Positions 24,043 through 35,400 of a stretch of DNA of 64,000 nucleotides are shown here, in pieces. Within the stretch, counting starts at the first letter, position 1. Every line of letters begins with the position of its first letter. The DNA is from Agelas oroides (taxonomy: Eukaryota; Porifera; Demospongiae; Agelasida; Agelasidae): the NCBI GenBank assembly GCA_949130485.1, contig OX422190.1, positions 1,244,351 to 1,308,350 on the forward strand, written 5' to 3'. Position numbers and translations under genes: made by a program. The notes under the pieces were generated by a model that searched no databases, was not told the origin of the DNA, and saw only the letters and a list, made by a program, of their open reading frames with translations.

Positions 24043-24216
24043 TCACTGTTTTTTGGTTCCAAAGTACACCAGAACAACCAGCAACAAAATGACAACCGCT
24101 AGAATGGGGAGTGCCACGGTCAAGACACGCTGTTTCCCTTCCAGATTCTCATGTCGCCTCAAACGACGTTCCTCTTTCGATTCCTTCTTCACAGGACCGC
24201 GCAACTTGCGCACCAT
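24043..24216 (-). CDS. SMCO4: SMCO4-like small single-pass membrane protein
   Basis: Single-exon frame of 57 residues. The basic N terminus MVRKLRGPVKKESKEERRL and a charged helix precede one hydrophobic span (about residues 33-52, VALPILAVVILLLVVLVYF), matching the vertebrate SMCO4 pattern of a KGKPKKE-type start followed by PTLAVVVLLIVVFVY. The biochemical role of SMCO4 is not established. The start is the ATG that gives the conserved length; an ATG five codons upstream is in frame. It diverges from the STAND receptor gene. Confidence 0.85.
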   Translation of the reverse strand: MVRKLRGPVKKESKEERRLRRHENLEGKQRVLTVALPILAVVILLLVVLVYFGTKKQ

Positions 24217-24275
24217 GATGAAGGTCTGCAACTACAAGCTAGCCTGCATGAACCGATTCCACGTGGGCATGCATT

Positions 24276-24837
24276 ATATTCAGTAACTACAGGGTTAAAC
24301 GTAAATTGCCTGCAAGAATCCGATTGGTCCGGGGAAAGTCTCGTCCCGGATCCCCCGCACGTTTCTAGTCTCGCGTAGCCGGCCGGACTCACGCAGGGAG
24401 GAGAGTCTGGTGAACTGCCCATATAAGACTTGTTCCAACACCCACCCCAACTGGGGTGGGCGATAAGTAGCTGCGCACCACAGAGTTTACATTGCTTCGC
24501 GGTAATCTAGTGTGAGTGAGGCTTCGTTTACTTGACACGTCGCTATTTAATATAGCTGCATATAAATATAAACGCTGTGGCCGTGAAGGCACTTATCGCC
24601 CACCCCAGTTAGGGTGGGTGTTGGAACAAGTCTTATATGGGCAGTTCACCAGACTCTCCTCCCTGCGAGAGTCTGGCTACGCGAGACTAAAGATATTAGC
24701 TACTGCTTCACCCATCATTTGTGCATCAATCTATGACAGTATGGGTGACCTACAGACTAGACGTACGTGCATGCAACGACTCAATATTCAGTAACTACAG
24801 GGTTAAACGTAAATTGCCTGCAAGCATCTGATTGGTC
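24276..24837. repeat. Direct repeat flanking a MITE between two divergent promoters
   Basis: About 54 bases beginning ATATTCAGTAACTACAGGGT occur at 24276-24329 and again at 24784-24837 in the same orientation, on either side of the inverted-repeat element at 24366-24689. The first copy is next to the SMCO4 start, the second next to the STAND receptor start. Confidence 0.85.
24366..24689. mobile_element. 324-bp foldback element, TAGTCTCGCGTAGCC termini
   Basis: Inverted ends TAGTCTCGCGTAGCC and complement. The arms, each about 120 bases, are nearly perfect complements and include AACTGCCCATATAAGACTTG. No coding capacity. It lies in the spacer between two divergent genes. Confidence 0.9.
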
Positions 24838-24889
24838 TGGTCTGGGAACGAGACTATATCAACGGTAAACAAAGCTACCGGTCTCCACC

Positions 24890-27800
24890 ATGACCTCGCC
24901 AGAAGGCGACACCATCAGGAAGCGAACAGTTGCAATCAACCGACTTATTGCCTCCAACAGTGTCAAGTATTTTGGGGACAGACTCGTTGCAGAAGGTTTC
25001 ATAGACGACCAAGAGAGAAACAACATCATCACTGCTCATGGTATTGGTGATTATGACAAGGCATCTCGATTGATGACTGCTGCCAGAGCAAAGATAGAGG
25101 AAGACCCAAGCAGTTTCCACAGGTTAATTACCGTTCTTGAAGATTCAGCACCATCTAAAGATATTGCGAATCAGCTAAAACAAGAGTATAAGCCTATATC
25201 ACCTGCAAGGCGGTATTATCGACGTGGGAAGAGAGTCGTTTTATCTGTAATAAACCTGGCACCGAGAGCTATTTTCACCATAGCCTTTATGGGATTCGTT
25301 TTAGCCTGCATTGTACTAAACTGGACCCATGTACAAGACTATGTATGGAATGCATGTACAGATCTCAATGTTAAAAATCTCTGGGATACTCCTGCACCGA
25401 CACACTTTCAGCCGATTAAAAGGCAAACAGAACTAATGGATATCAGCTCAAAATTTGAAGCTCTGAGACAGCAAAACAGCACACAAGAAAAGATGGTAGT
25501 TGTATACATTGTCGGACCACCTGCTTATGGAAAAACCCAGCTAGCACGTCAATTTGCAGAAGAGTACTATGCAAAGAATAAACGGAGCTATATCTTTAGG
25601 ACTCTAGTAGTGGCATCAGTAGATGCTACAAGCGAAATGTCCCTGCTAGGGTCATATCAATTACTTGCTAATAAACTCAAGTTATTTCATATTCCTGAAT
25701 CTTATTCTATGGAAGAAAAGCTGCTTACTCTTGGTACAGCAATAGCAGCAGAACTTAAGGATCGACAGCATGGTTGGCTTCTGATTTTAGACAACCTGAC
25801 ATTGCAGCTCAAGAGGAATAAAAACGGTCAGTAAAGTGGCAGTTATCAATAGGAAGCATATACTTGTACCACAAGTCGTCAAGTGTAAACAACACGGTAT
25901 TAGTAAGTGGTATATTAGTAAGTTGATACTGTACTTGATTGCCCAAAGAATTGCATGGGTTTGCCTATTACATGTAACATGATGCTATAAACTTGCTTCA
26001 TCCCCTGGCCTTCCACTGTTCAGTGGAAGTATGTGCAAAAACTGAGGTGGGAAGGCCTTGGAACGAGGCTAATTATAAATAGTTCATACTAGCCTGTTTC
26101 ATACAAAGAACCAGATTAGGCTATGTAAAATACTTTTTCAAGAGTGCAAAGTTCAAGTTCATTTTTCAACTCCAGCAACCAAGTGGCTCCCTCAGCCTGG
26201 AAGTGAGGACTGGGGAGTGGGAAATGTCCTTGTTACTACACAGGATGGACGGCTAGTGCCAAAGGCAAATAACTTTGTAGCAGAATACCGTCTGAACCAA
26301 GGCATGTCTGAAGAGGATGCCCTGGCTCTTCTTCAATCACTGACGGGTAAAAGAGAGGATACCAAGGCCAGAGAATTGATTGACAAACTTTACCGACTGC
26401 CACTTGGAATATCAACGTAAGTATTTTGTTTGTAGCAGTTTCTTCAGTTAAAGTACATAGTTACCCTGTGCATGCATGCAGGGTTGCCGCTGCTAGGCCT
26501 TTAGCGGATGGTTTTGCACATTTGGTTAATTGCAGCACCATTTGGATGTGGTGAATTAGGTAAGAGCACCATTGGAAAACCCTGCCCATACCAGTTACTA
26601 TCCTGGCTTCCCACTCAATAGCAGTGTGTAGAGCGGGGTGTTTCATACCTGCCTATTATGCACCATTTGGAAGTAGACTTCTAGCGAGAACCGGCCTGCA
26701 TGTATGCTGTGGGGTTAAGCAGTCTGTTCTGTTAGCCAGTCTGTCTGTCACCACAGTACTAAGCCATGCACTGCACAAATCATAAATAATGTGAAATGAG
26801 TCATCATTACAACCCTTTTTGGTGGGCACAGATGATACAAAGGTTTACATTGTTGAGTGAGATGAGGTGATTGTCATAAAGCTGGTCTAAAGTGTCTGTT
26901 CAAGCAATTGACTGACTGGTAGTAGCCTTCCCCAGAGATGCTAACCTATGTATGACTACCTCAAGTTTGTGAGTATGTAGTCTTTTCCACCTTAGGCCGC
27001 AAAGTATGTACATGAATGTATAACTAACCCTTGCTATCCTTTTCTCGCCCTTACTGAACTGTATGCAGTGCTGGACTATTCATACAAGAGTCACCACCAG
27101 GTTACAGCTACAGTGATTACATACAAGACCTTGAGGCGGAAGACAGATTTCAGGACTTAGTTGAAAATGAATCCTTGCAGTTTGAAGATGCATACAACAA
27201 GACCCAAATGAAGGCACTAGTTATATTTGCAGAACAACAAGCTAAGGATGAAAACTTGTTCAAGGTGATCTGTGTAACCCATCTAATTCCACTGTATGAA
27301 TTCTGTTCAAATAGACTATTTACTATCATGATGAAAAAAGCAAGAATTGCCTTGGCATGTGACTAGTCCATTCTCTGAATCATATCCGAGTACTTGTATA
27401 TATGTAACTCGGTCTGGACTATGTGACCATAGTATAATTTACCTTTAACCAATAGACATGTGTACTGCTGGCAACCTGTGCCAATTCTCCGGTACCGTTG
27501 CGTCTAGTGCAGCGTGCTGTTGCAGAACAGAAAGTCCAAGTGCCTTCTGTGAGGAGGAGTGTGAAGAGATGTTTATTATTTGATGTGACCAGCACGAAGA
27601 GCTTGCATGAAGGTGGAATTGAAATCGTGAAAGTCCATGAACTCACTTGGAAAGCACTAAAAGTAACCTTTCTTTCAAGTAAGTAACTAAAAGTAACAAC
27701 TACATCATCTGTATACCTTGTTAGCAAGGTTGCTACTTCAGACAGTCCATTATGAAGTTATTATATTCTCCTCTTGTAGCGGTTACAGATGATGCTCAAA

Positions 27801-30800
27801 ATCGAAGCCAACTCCTACACTATTTTGTAAAGCGTGTAGCAGATGAATACCTCAAGCAACCAGAAAAGGAATGGTCACCTATAAGTCAACACAAGTACAT
27901 TATGCAACCACACTTGGAAGCATTCCTGAAGATTGAGGTTGGCCATTTATGTACTCAGATTTATCCATAACATATTAATGACTTGAGCCTTTTGACTTGT
28001 TTTAGGTACCCGGTTTTCAACTGGACACAATTGAACGTGATCTACTACAAATGAATCTAGTTTTGTGCTACTACTATACTCAAAATTTTCAAAAGGCACA
28101 AGCAATATCAGAGGAGTTCTTGAAGCAATCACCTGCTCAGTTGAAAGGACAATCTGTACACAAGCACAAGCATTTGCAATGTCTTACATGTAAGTATATA
28201 TACAGTCCAATGTGTTTCCCAATTTTATGACTCTGTGTGATAGACAGTACCACAATAACTGTGATTGTGTAATCCTCAAATCTCAAGTCAGTGTGAGGCT
28301 AATATAGGCTCCACCCCTTGTTATATGGCATACTGAAAGTGAATAAGCCTTATACTATACATGTAGGCAAATCTGTACATCATTATGGAATGAATACATC
28401 TGCACAACTAATACCAATTTGAGGTTGCAGATCCCATGGCCTTTGCTTTTAACCCTCCACCCACATAATTTGTCTAGTTATTCAAAATGGCATCGTACTC
28501 TTCCTCTCTCTGATTCATGCAGAACTGAAGGTAAGTTTACTGAAGCTGAATTGATTCTCAAGGAGTGGCTTTCCATTACAGAAGAGCTGCTTGGGGAGCA
28601 AAGTATTTTGGTTGGACGAATATTGGTCCATCTTGGCTGGGTGTACGACCAGTTGCAAATGTATAACGAAAGTAGGTAAGTCAAAAAGTAATGTATACAA
28701 TACCTGCACATTGACCTGATGTATATTACAATGTAGGCAATATATGCAACGTGCTTTACCTATCTATGAGAAGAGAGTGGAATATCATCATGACGCTGAT
28801 GAGTTGCAAATACTTGCCTCCCTGATGATTGAATTTGGTAGACTTTCTGAAGCTCTGGAATATGCAAACAGAGCTGCATCAATACTTGAAAGTAACAGAA
28901 ACACAGAAACAGTTGAAGATTACATGGTACGTTTTCACATGAACCTTTTAGTTCATCAGTGAGTATTACATTTTAATAATAAATTTTACTTACAGGATAG
29001 TATGCTTGGACTTGGAGCTGGAGTATACTATGATCTTGGGCACCTTGAAAAGGCAGCCGAAGTACTCGAGCATTCACTTGAACTCTATGATAAGCAGTAC
29101 AGTGAGGAGAGTCCTAGCTATGCAGATCCATGCTCGCACCTAAGTGTTATCCACCATCAGCTGGGAAATTTCACTAGGAGCAAAGAAATGGCTGACAAAG
29201 TGTACATGTTACTCAACAATGCCACAAACATATCAGCTGTACTACGTACGTATGTTTTGTGCTATAATGATTTATACTTTGTGATCCATGTTATCCTCAC
29301 TTGTGTGCTAATAGGTCTCGCATGGGCTATGGATAGAACTGCTTTTGTCTACATTGCTCGAGGTGAACTTCAGAGAGCAGAGATTCTTCTGCAGAGGGCT
29401 ACCCAAAGAAGAATGACTACTGGAGCCCCATTTTCAATGGTGGATGCACAGCACTTGCTTTCCACTGGTGTGCTAGCTGTTACGCAAGGAAGGTTTGAAG
29501 AGGGACTAACCATTTTGTCGGAGCTACTTTTAGGAATTGATCAAGCTCACTTAAGAGGTTAACACTCGTGTTGTTAACTAGTACTAAAATGCACTAGTAA
29601 TCCTGATTTTGATCATTAGTTACAAAACTATAGCTGTATCTAAAAATTAATAATTGCTAAGACTAAGATGCAAGTTTTGGGATTAATTAACTTTGTACCA
29701 AAACTGCACATTTTTGGCATGTTTGCAGCTAGGAATTCTGGCGTTTCCAGGCCTCCGCCCGGATTCTCTACAGTTGCATGAAAGTCTGAAAGCAGAACAA
29801 ACATGGCCTTTAGACTCTGTCCTGAGTTAGATTTGTTCCCAGACTGCAGCCTGGGAACAAAGCTAGTCCTGAGTTTATTGAAATACTCACTACTATGTAT
29901 GTCATGTCCTTATTTGTGTGATGAGCTTATAAAGTGGACATGTGTGTACATGCACAGAACTATAAGTATTCTTTAGTGAGTTATGTTCAGTGGTTTTTAA
30001 TTCTAAAAACTGGTGATGACTGTTGATTAATTAATTACCAAAACTAGAAGTTCTGTTCGGTAAAACTAATTAAAATTAGAAAAAGGATTCCTAAGTACTA
30101 AAGTGTTCACATGTATCTTGATGATGTCAACCCTGTAGAGTGAATAAACACAATTGACATGTCCGTCATAACATTAAATCACTGTTACTATAGTAACCAC
30201 AATACAATCTCATTTCCAAGAATACTGCACAATAGTACTTGCCATCATGATAGTTATTAACACTAGACAGATTGTGTCACTGACAAAATACTGCTCTACA
30301 CTACTGCATGGTATAGGTATTTATGCAACTACTCAGCTCGCAATATTGGAAATCTATTTGGAACTAGGAAGACAAAAAAGATTGAACAATCCAAAGCTGA
30401 AGAATCCGGTATGCTCCATACACAAATTAGGAACTTGTATAGACATTTAATGTTTAATCTGTGCTTCTTTCAGACTGGTCATAAGACTCTGGACATTTTC
30501 TTTGCTCCATGGAGGGCTGATCCTGATGAGTATATACACATTGGAAGGACTGCACACAGCCTTGCTGCACTAGTTGAAATGATGTATCATCACAACCGCT
30601 CTCTAGGAAAGGTGTCCTCAATCCACCTGAATGGCTGGAAGGCTTACTATCAGGGGAACCACAGTACCGCTGAGACACTTCTGGAGCAAGCTTTGCAAGT
30701 ACAGTACAAACATTATACACCCAACAACCTCCTCACAGCTGAGACTCTGGTCTTGTCAACAGTTGTTGCTTATTGTCAAGGAAAGCAAGAAGAAGCTATG

Positions 30801-31055
30801 AATTATCTGCAACGAGCGATGGAAGTATTAAGAAACCAGTATACACAGCATCCATTGGTTGGGAAGACATTCTATGTTGCAGGGTTTCTTTATAACAGTC
30901 TCCGAAATTATGATTCAGCAATTTTGTATTTTAAAGAAGCACTGAGTGTCGTCGAACAGGTGTACCCATCATCTCACCCAATGATTACAGAAGTGCACAA
31001 TATTATCAGCAATGGAGAAATTAAGAACCATCTTTGTAGAGAACCAGAAAACTGA
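24890..31055 (+). CDS. Membrane-anchored CARD-like / STAND ATPase / TPR protein
   Basis: Exons: 24890-25826, 26176-26416, 27069-27264, 27456-27678, 27780-27937, 28006-28189, 28523-28675, 28737-28926, 28996-29245, 29315-29557, 30317-30408, 30474-31055; about 1149 residues. Residues 1-88 form a helical CARD/death-fold-like domain (FIDDQERNNII, DKASRLM, FHRLITVLEDS). A basic stretch and a transmembrane span (about 127-145) follow. Then comes a STAND/NB-ARC-like NTPase: P-loop GPPAYGKT at 209-216, Walker B WLLILDN near 296-302, GNVLVTTQD, and EEDALALL...LPLGIS in later exons. The C-terminal half is a run of TPR-like repeats (EGKFTEAELILKEWLSI, GHLEKAAEVLEHSLELY, RNYDSAILYFKEALSVVEQ). This is the plan of NLR-type innate sensors, with TPRs as the sensor array; ligand unknown. 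One junction (28189 to 28523) is off by one base. AATAAA follows the stop by 17 bases. Confidence 0.82.
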
Positions 31056-31405
31056 ATTAACCCAAAGAGAGCAATAAACCCAATTTCGTATCGTCTGTGA
31101 ATTTGTACATACATGTGTATATGCCTATGGTATCATGTTTAAGGTCCAGACCAATCCCTAGTAACCGTATGTTTTGTGTGCCATACATGTACATACTTTA
31201 GTGTTGCAATTCAGTTTTAGTGTGATTGTATAGCCAAGATACTGCTTCACCCATCATGTGACAGAGCTAGCAGGTTGTATACTGCTTCACCCATCATGTG
31301 ACAGAGCTATGACATCATGTGACAGAGCTAGCAGGTTGTTTCTGAAACTGCATCCTTTCATCAGCCTTTTCCCCCTTTCTCTTGGGTTAGGGAGGGACAG
31401 GGGGT

Positions 31406-31539
31406 TACGGTGGCCGAGAAGGGCCATTCCATTCTGCCATACTACCATTCTGCCGTCCTGCCATTCTGCCATTCTGCCATTCTGCCGTTCTGCCATTCTG
31501 GAGGATGGCAGAATGGAATGGCCCTTCTCGGCCACCGTA
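31406..31539. mobile_element. Foldback element with TACGGTGGCCGAGAAGGG arms
   Basis: Arms of about 36 bases, TACGGTGGCCGAGAAGGG... and its complement, surround an internal CATTCTGC tandem. Non-coding. Confidence 0.8.
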
Positions 31540-31860
31540 GCTGACACTTGGAGAGGAGTCACTGCTGAGACTTGGAGGGGAGGAGCCGCTGAGACCTGGA
31601 GGGGAGGAGCTGCTGAGACTTCAAGATGAGGAGAGCTGCTGAGACTTGGAGGGGAGGAGCTGCTGAGACCTGGAGGGGAGGAGCTGCTGAGACTTCAAGA
31701 TGAGGAGAGCTGCTGAGACTTGGAGGGGAGGAGCCGCTGAGACTTCAAGATGAGGAGAGCTGCTGAGACTTGGAGGGGAGGAGCTGCTGAGACCTGGAAG
31801 GGAGGAGCCGCTGAGACTTGGAGGGGAGGAGCTGCTGAGACTTCAAGATGAGGACCATCA
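31540..31860. repeat. GCTGAGACTTGGAGGGGAGGA minisatellite
   Basis: About 13 units of 21-26 bases (GCTGAGACTTGGAGGGGAGGA alternating with GACTTCAAGATGAGGAGA variants); degenerate relatives reappear at 31945-32060. Confidence 0.9.
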
Positions 31861-32437
31861 CACTGCAGTGAGTGTTTACCAAGCTGACTGACAAGCAGCC
31901 TGTAAAGATTATTTCCTTCTATGTCACATCTGAACATGCGTGGCTGCTGAGACTTGAAGAGAAACCACTGAGATTTGGAGAAGGGCTGCTAACACTTGGA
32001 GGGAAGGAGCTGCTGAAACTTAGAGGGGGAGTAACTGCTGAGACTTGGAGAGGAGGACCATCACACCGCAATGAGTGTTTACTAAGCTCTTGTAACTCCC
32101 TTTCTTTCCCCCAACACATGTACATGCACACTAGCTGGCGAGAAGTCCTAAAGATGTTACTAAAAACGTTTTCATTATATTATTGATTTTCTCCTTCCAC
32201 GTCACACCTGAACATGTGTGACTGCTGAAACTTCAGGAGAAGCTGCTGAAGAGTATTCTCAAGCCCAGCTTTTTCATGAATCAATATGAGACTTGATAAA
32301 ATTAATTTCCATCTACACATTGACATTGACATTATACTGAAAATAAAAACATGAAAAAAGTGCTACTATAATATATTGCAGGCTCATTTTTGACAAAAGG
32401 ATTAAAAATAATTTCATAGCTATATTATGAGACTGGT

Positions 32438-35400
32438 TCACACTGTTGTTCCATTGACAGGGGTCATGCTACGAGCTCCGGAAGAGTCTGAGCGAATTGT
32501 TGCCAGTGAACGAAGTGCGGACTCCTGTGATGAGAGAAAGAAATGGTAGAAGTATGATTCCTCAAATAGAGGAGTGAAGATAGAGCTATTGGTTTTTGAA
32601 ATCAGGAGAGAGAGAAGAGAAGGGGGAAAGGAGAGAATTGGAAATGGAGGGAGTGGGAGGAACTTTAAGAAAGGAATGAGGGAAAGAAGTAGGGAGAAAG
32701 AGAGGAAATGTAAAGGGGTAGGAGGGCAGAAGAGGAAGAAAGGAAGGGAAAGAGAATGAGTAGGAGAGAGTGGGAAGAAAGAGGAGCAGATGGGTTAAAT
32801 TATCCTGACTAGTGAAAAATGCAAGCCCTTAGCTGTTTACTAGTTCATTGCTGAGTGCATCAGCACGAGGCTCTGAATGAAGGATCTATTCTTGGGATGT
32901 GCGTATGTACGTATGTACATATGTGGTGGTCATGCTTAGAAAAGTCAATTTGTGGTCATGCTTAGGAATGTCAATTTGCAATCATCCTCAGTAATTGGGC
33001 GTCACTGAAACGTGTATTACACGAGGACATCGATGGAGGATGGAGAGGACAGCGTGGGTGGGCCTTCGCAACGTACGTATTTGGTGGAGTCAAGTGCAGA
33101 AATGAGTGCTGAACGCAGTCAGTCCACCGTAGAAGCCAAGAGAGCAAGAAGAGAACAAGGAAGAGTTCAAAAGTAGAAAGGCACATACTCGAGAGTCTTT
33201 ACAAACCAGGTATTGTTCTTTTGGCTCCCACTATTAAACCAGCAGCGCACAATTTCTGACACTTGCTCCACGCGCTCCACGCGCTCCACCGCATGCACAA
33301 TGCACATAGACACACTGGCGCATGGCGCAGCGTGAGGCATCATACGCATGCGTACTCCTAGTAATCACATACCCTGAGGCTGTGTCTGACATGATCCTCT
33401 CTTGGTGGTGGGCTTCGTACTCGGCGGCTCAATACAGTTGGCTGAGAGCTGGTGCGATAGAACCCAGGTGTTACGGAGGAGGGTCTGCTAGGGGGCATGG
33501 GTGCAGGAGACGCTCTGTCGGATGGCATGGAAGAAGTAGACAGTTTGTTGCTGGGGGGTATGGGAGAGGGGGAGAGTGTGCTGTTCTTTACGTTTGTGAT
33601 GGGTTGGAAGTGGAAGGACGAGGGAGAAGTGATGGTGGGGGAGGTGATTGAAGGTCCCTGGCTTAGGCTTTTTCTGTGTGAGGGATGAGGCGGGTGGTCA
33701 GTGGTTGGTTGGGAGAGTGGGCGGGAATGGTAGTGGTGGTGGTGGTGATGACGCTGGGGGGAGGAATGGTGCTTGTGAGAATGCTGTTTCTTGTCTAGAG
33801 AGGCACGCTGCAGAGACGAGTTATCGGCATGTCTGGTAGAAAGAGGAAGGAGGGAATAATATGGTTACCATAGTTATAGCTCCTGAAGGAACCAATCAAA
33901 CACACATTATGATGTAACAATGATTTCATTCATTCAGCTCTCACTCCCATCTATTGCTCCCTCTATCCCCTCCTATCACTCTTTTCCTCCTTCCTTCCCT
34001 CCCTTCCCCCTCCCTCCCCCTCCCTCCCTCCTCCCTCCCTCCCTCCCTCCCTCCCTCCTCCCTCCTCCCATTCACTTACTCATCCAGCTCTCCACTGAAG
34101 AGGTGGGCCAGCTTGTTGGTGAGATGTCTCTTTAGTTGGGACTTGCTGGAGGGGAAGTGGAGGACGGCTGCCAAGTTCTCTGCAGTGAAGGTCCCTCGCT
34201 CAAGAAACAGGAGACCTCCATGGACACCTGTGCCAATTACATTGTTGGCATACTCCTAGTGTGTGTGTGTGTGTGTGTATGTTCATGTCGGTATGTTCAT
34301 ATGTGTGTAAGTGTGTGAGCATGTGTGTACATGTGTGTGTGTGAGAGAGAGATGCAGGGAAAGGAAGAAGGGAGAAAGGGGAGAAAAAGTCATTATGACA
34401 TGCCAAGAAGTCTTTCGCTTCACCGGCTGTCACAACACTACGCCTGTAGTTTCTTCTCCCACTCAAACCTGTGTAAACACACACTGTAGCTATGTATACT
34501 GGGTACGGGGGAGGAAGGAAGTTTACCAAGCTTGGTTGCTCATGTACTACCCCCTCCCCCCATGAAACACACATGCATGCACAGCCACACCAAGATTAAG
34601 TTCATGGACACATCCGGGCTGAAAACGAAAAGGGGGGTGGGACAAGTTCATGTGCACATTCAATGGAAACTTGCAAGAAGCCAGTATTGTGATAAATTGA
34701 AGCTGTTTCTGGTCTGACCCCAGTCAGACCCCAGTCAGACCCCAGTCTGACCCCATCCTGACCCCAGCCTGACCCCAGCCTGATCTCAGAGTGTAAATCA
34801 ACCTTAGAACATATCACATAACTTTTAGGTCACTGATTGCATTCCTGAGCCAATTAAGCAAAACTTTCTGCTCAGAGCTTGTCCTCCCCTCCCCCCAACC
34901 CTCCTACCTGGCTGAAAATACACAGAATTATCTCTAGTCCTACCTGGCTGAAAATACACAGAATTATCTCTAGTCCTACCTGGCTGAAAATACACAGAAT
35001 TATCTCTAGTTGCGTATTCTAACTCTAATTGTGTTATCTTTCCACATACCTGTAGCTGAATGTCTTTCAACCAGTCATAGACGTCTCGGTTTGTCCAGTA
35101 GAGCGGGTTCCGTGAGGTACGCCTGTGGTCCTGGATTGCCTGGGGTGAGAGGGGATGGGAGGAGTGGAAAGGGGAGGGGCACACAAGAATGCATGTCAAT
35201 ATTGTTATACCAGTGTCCACAATCCACATTAGACATCTGTCTCTTTGTATAGATTTTGTCATGTGTAAGCACCACTGGTTGCCAGGTGGTTACCCCGGCG
35301 GGGTCGCTATTTCACCATGTTGTTTACTGCCATGGCAAAATGCATTTAAGCATGAACTATTATATGAAGAGTAGGGGGGGAGTAAATGTTTGTAGGTATT

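Larger units (their letters stand above)
31056..32437. other. Convergent spacer, STAND receptor / liprin-beta
   Basis: Contains AATAAA at 31073-31078, a hairpin element (31406-31539), a minisatellite (31540-31855 with outliers to 32240) and tandem TACTGCTTCACCCATCATGTG sequence at 31239-31330. No coding sequence supported. Confidence 0.7.

Noticed and set aside
33322..33360. Liprin stop codon TAG supplied by the interspersed repeat end
   Set aside because: A perfect donor (AGG then gtatgt) precedes it, and a downstream exon at 32524-32438 joins in phase and ends properly, so read-through into the repeat is unlikely.
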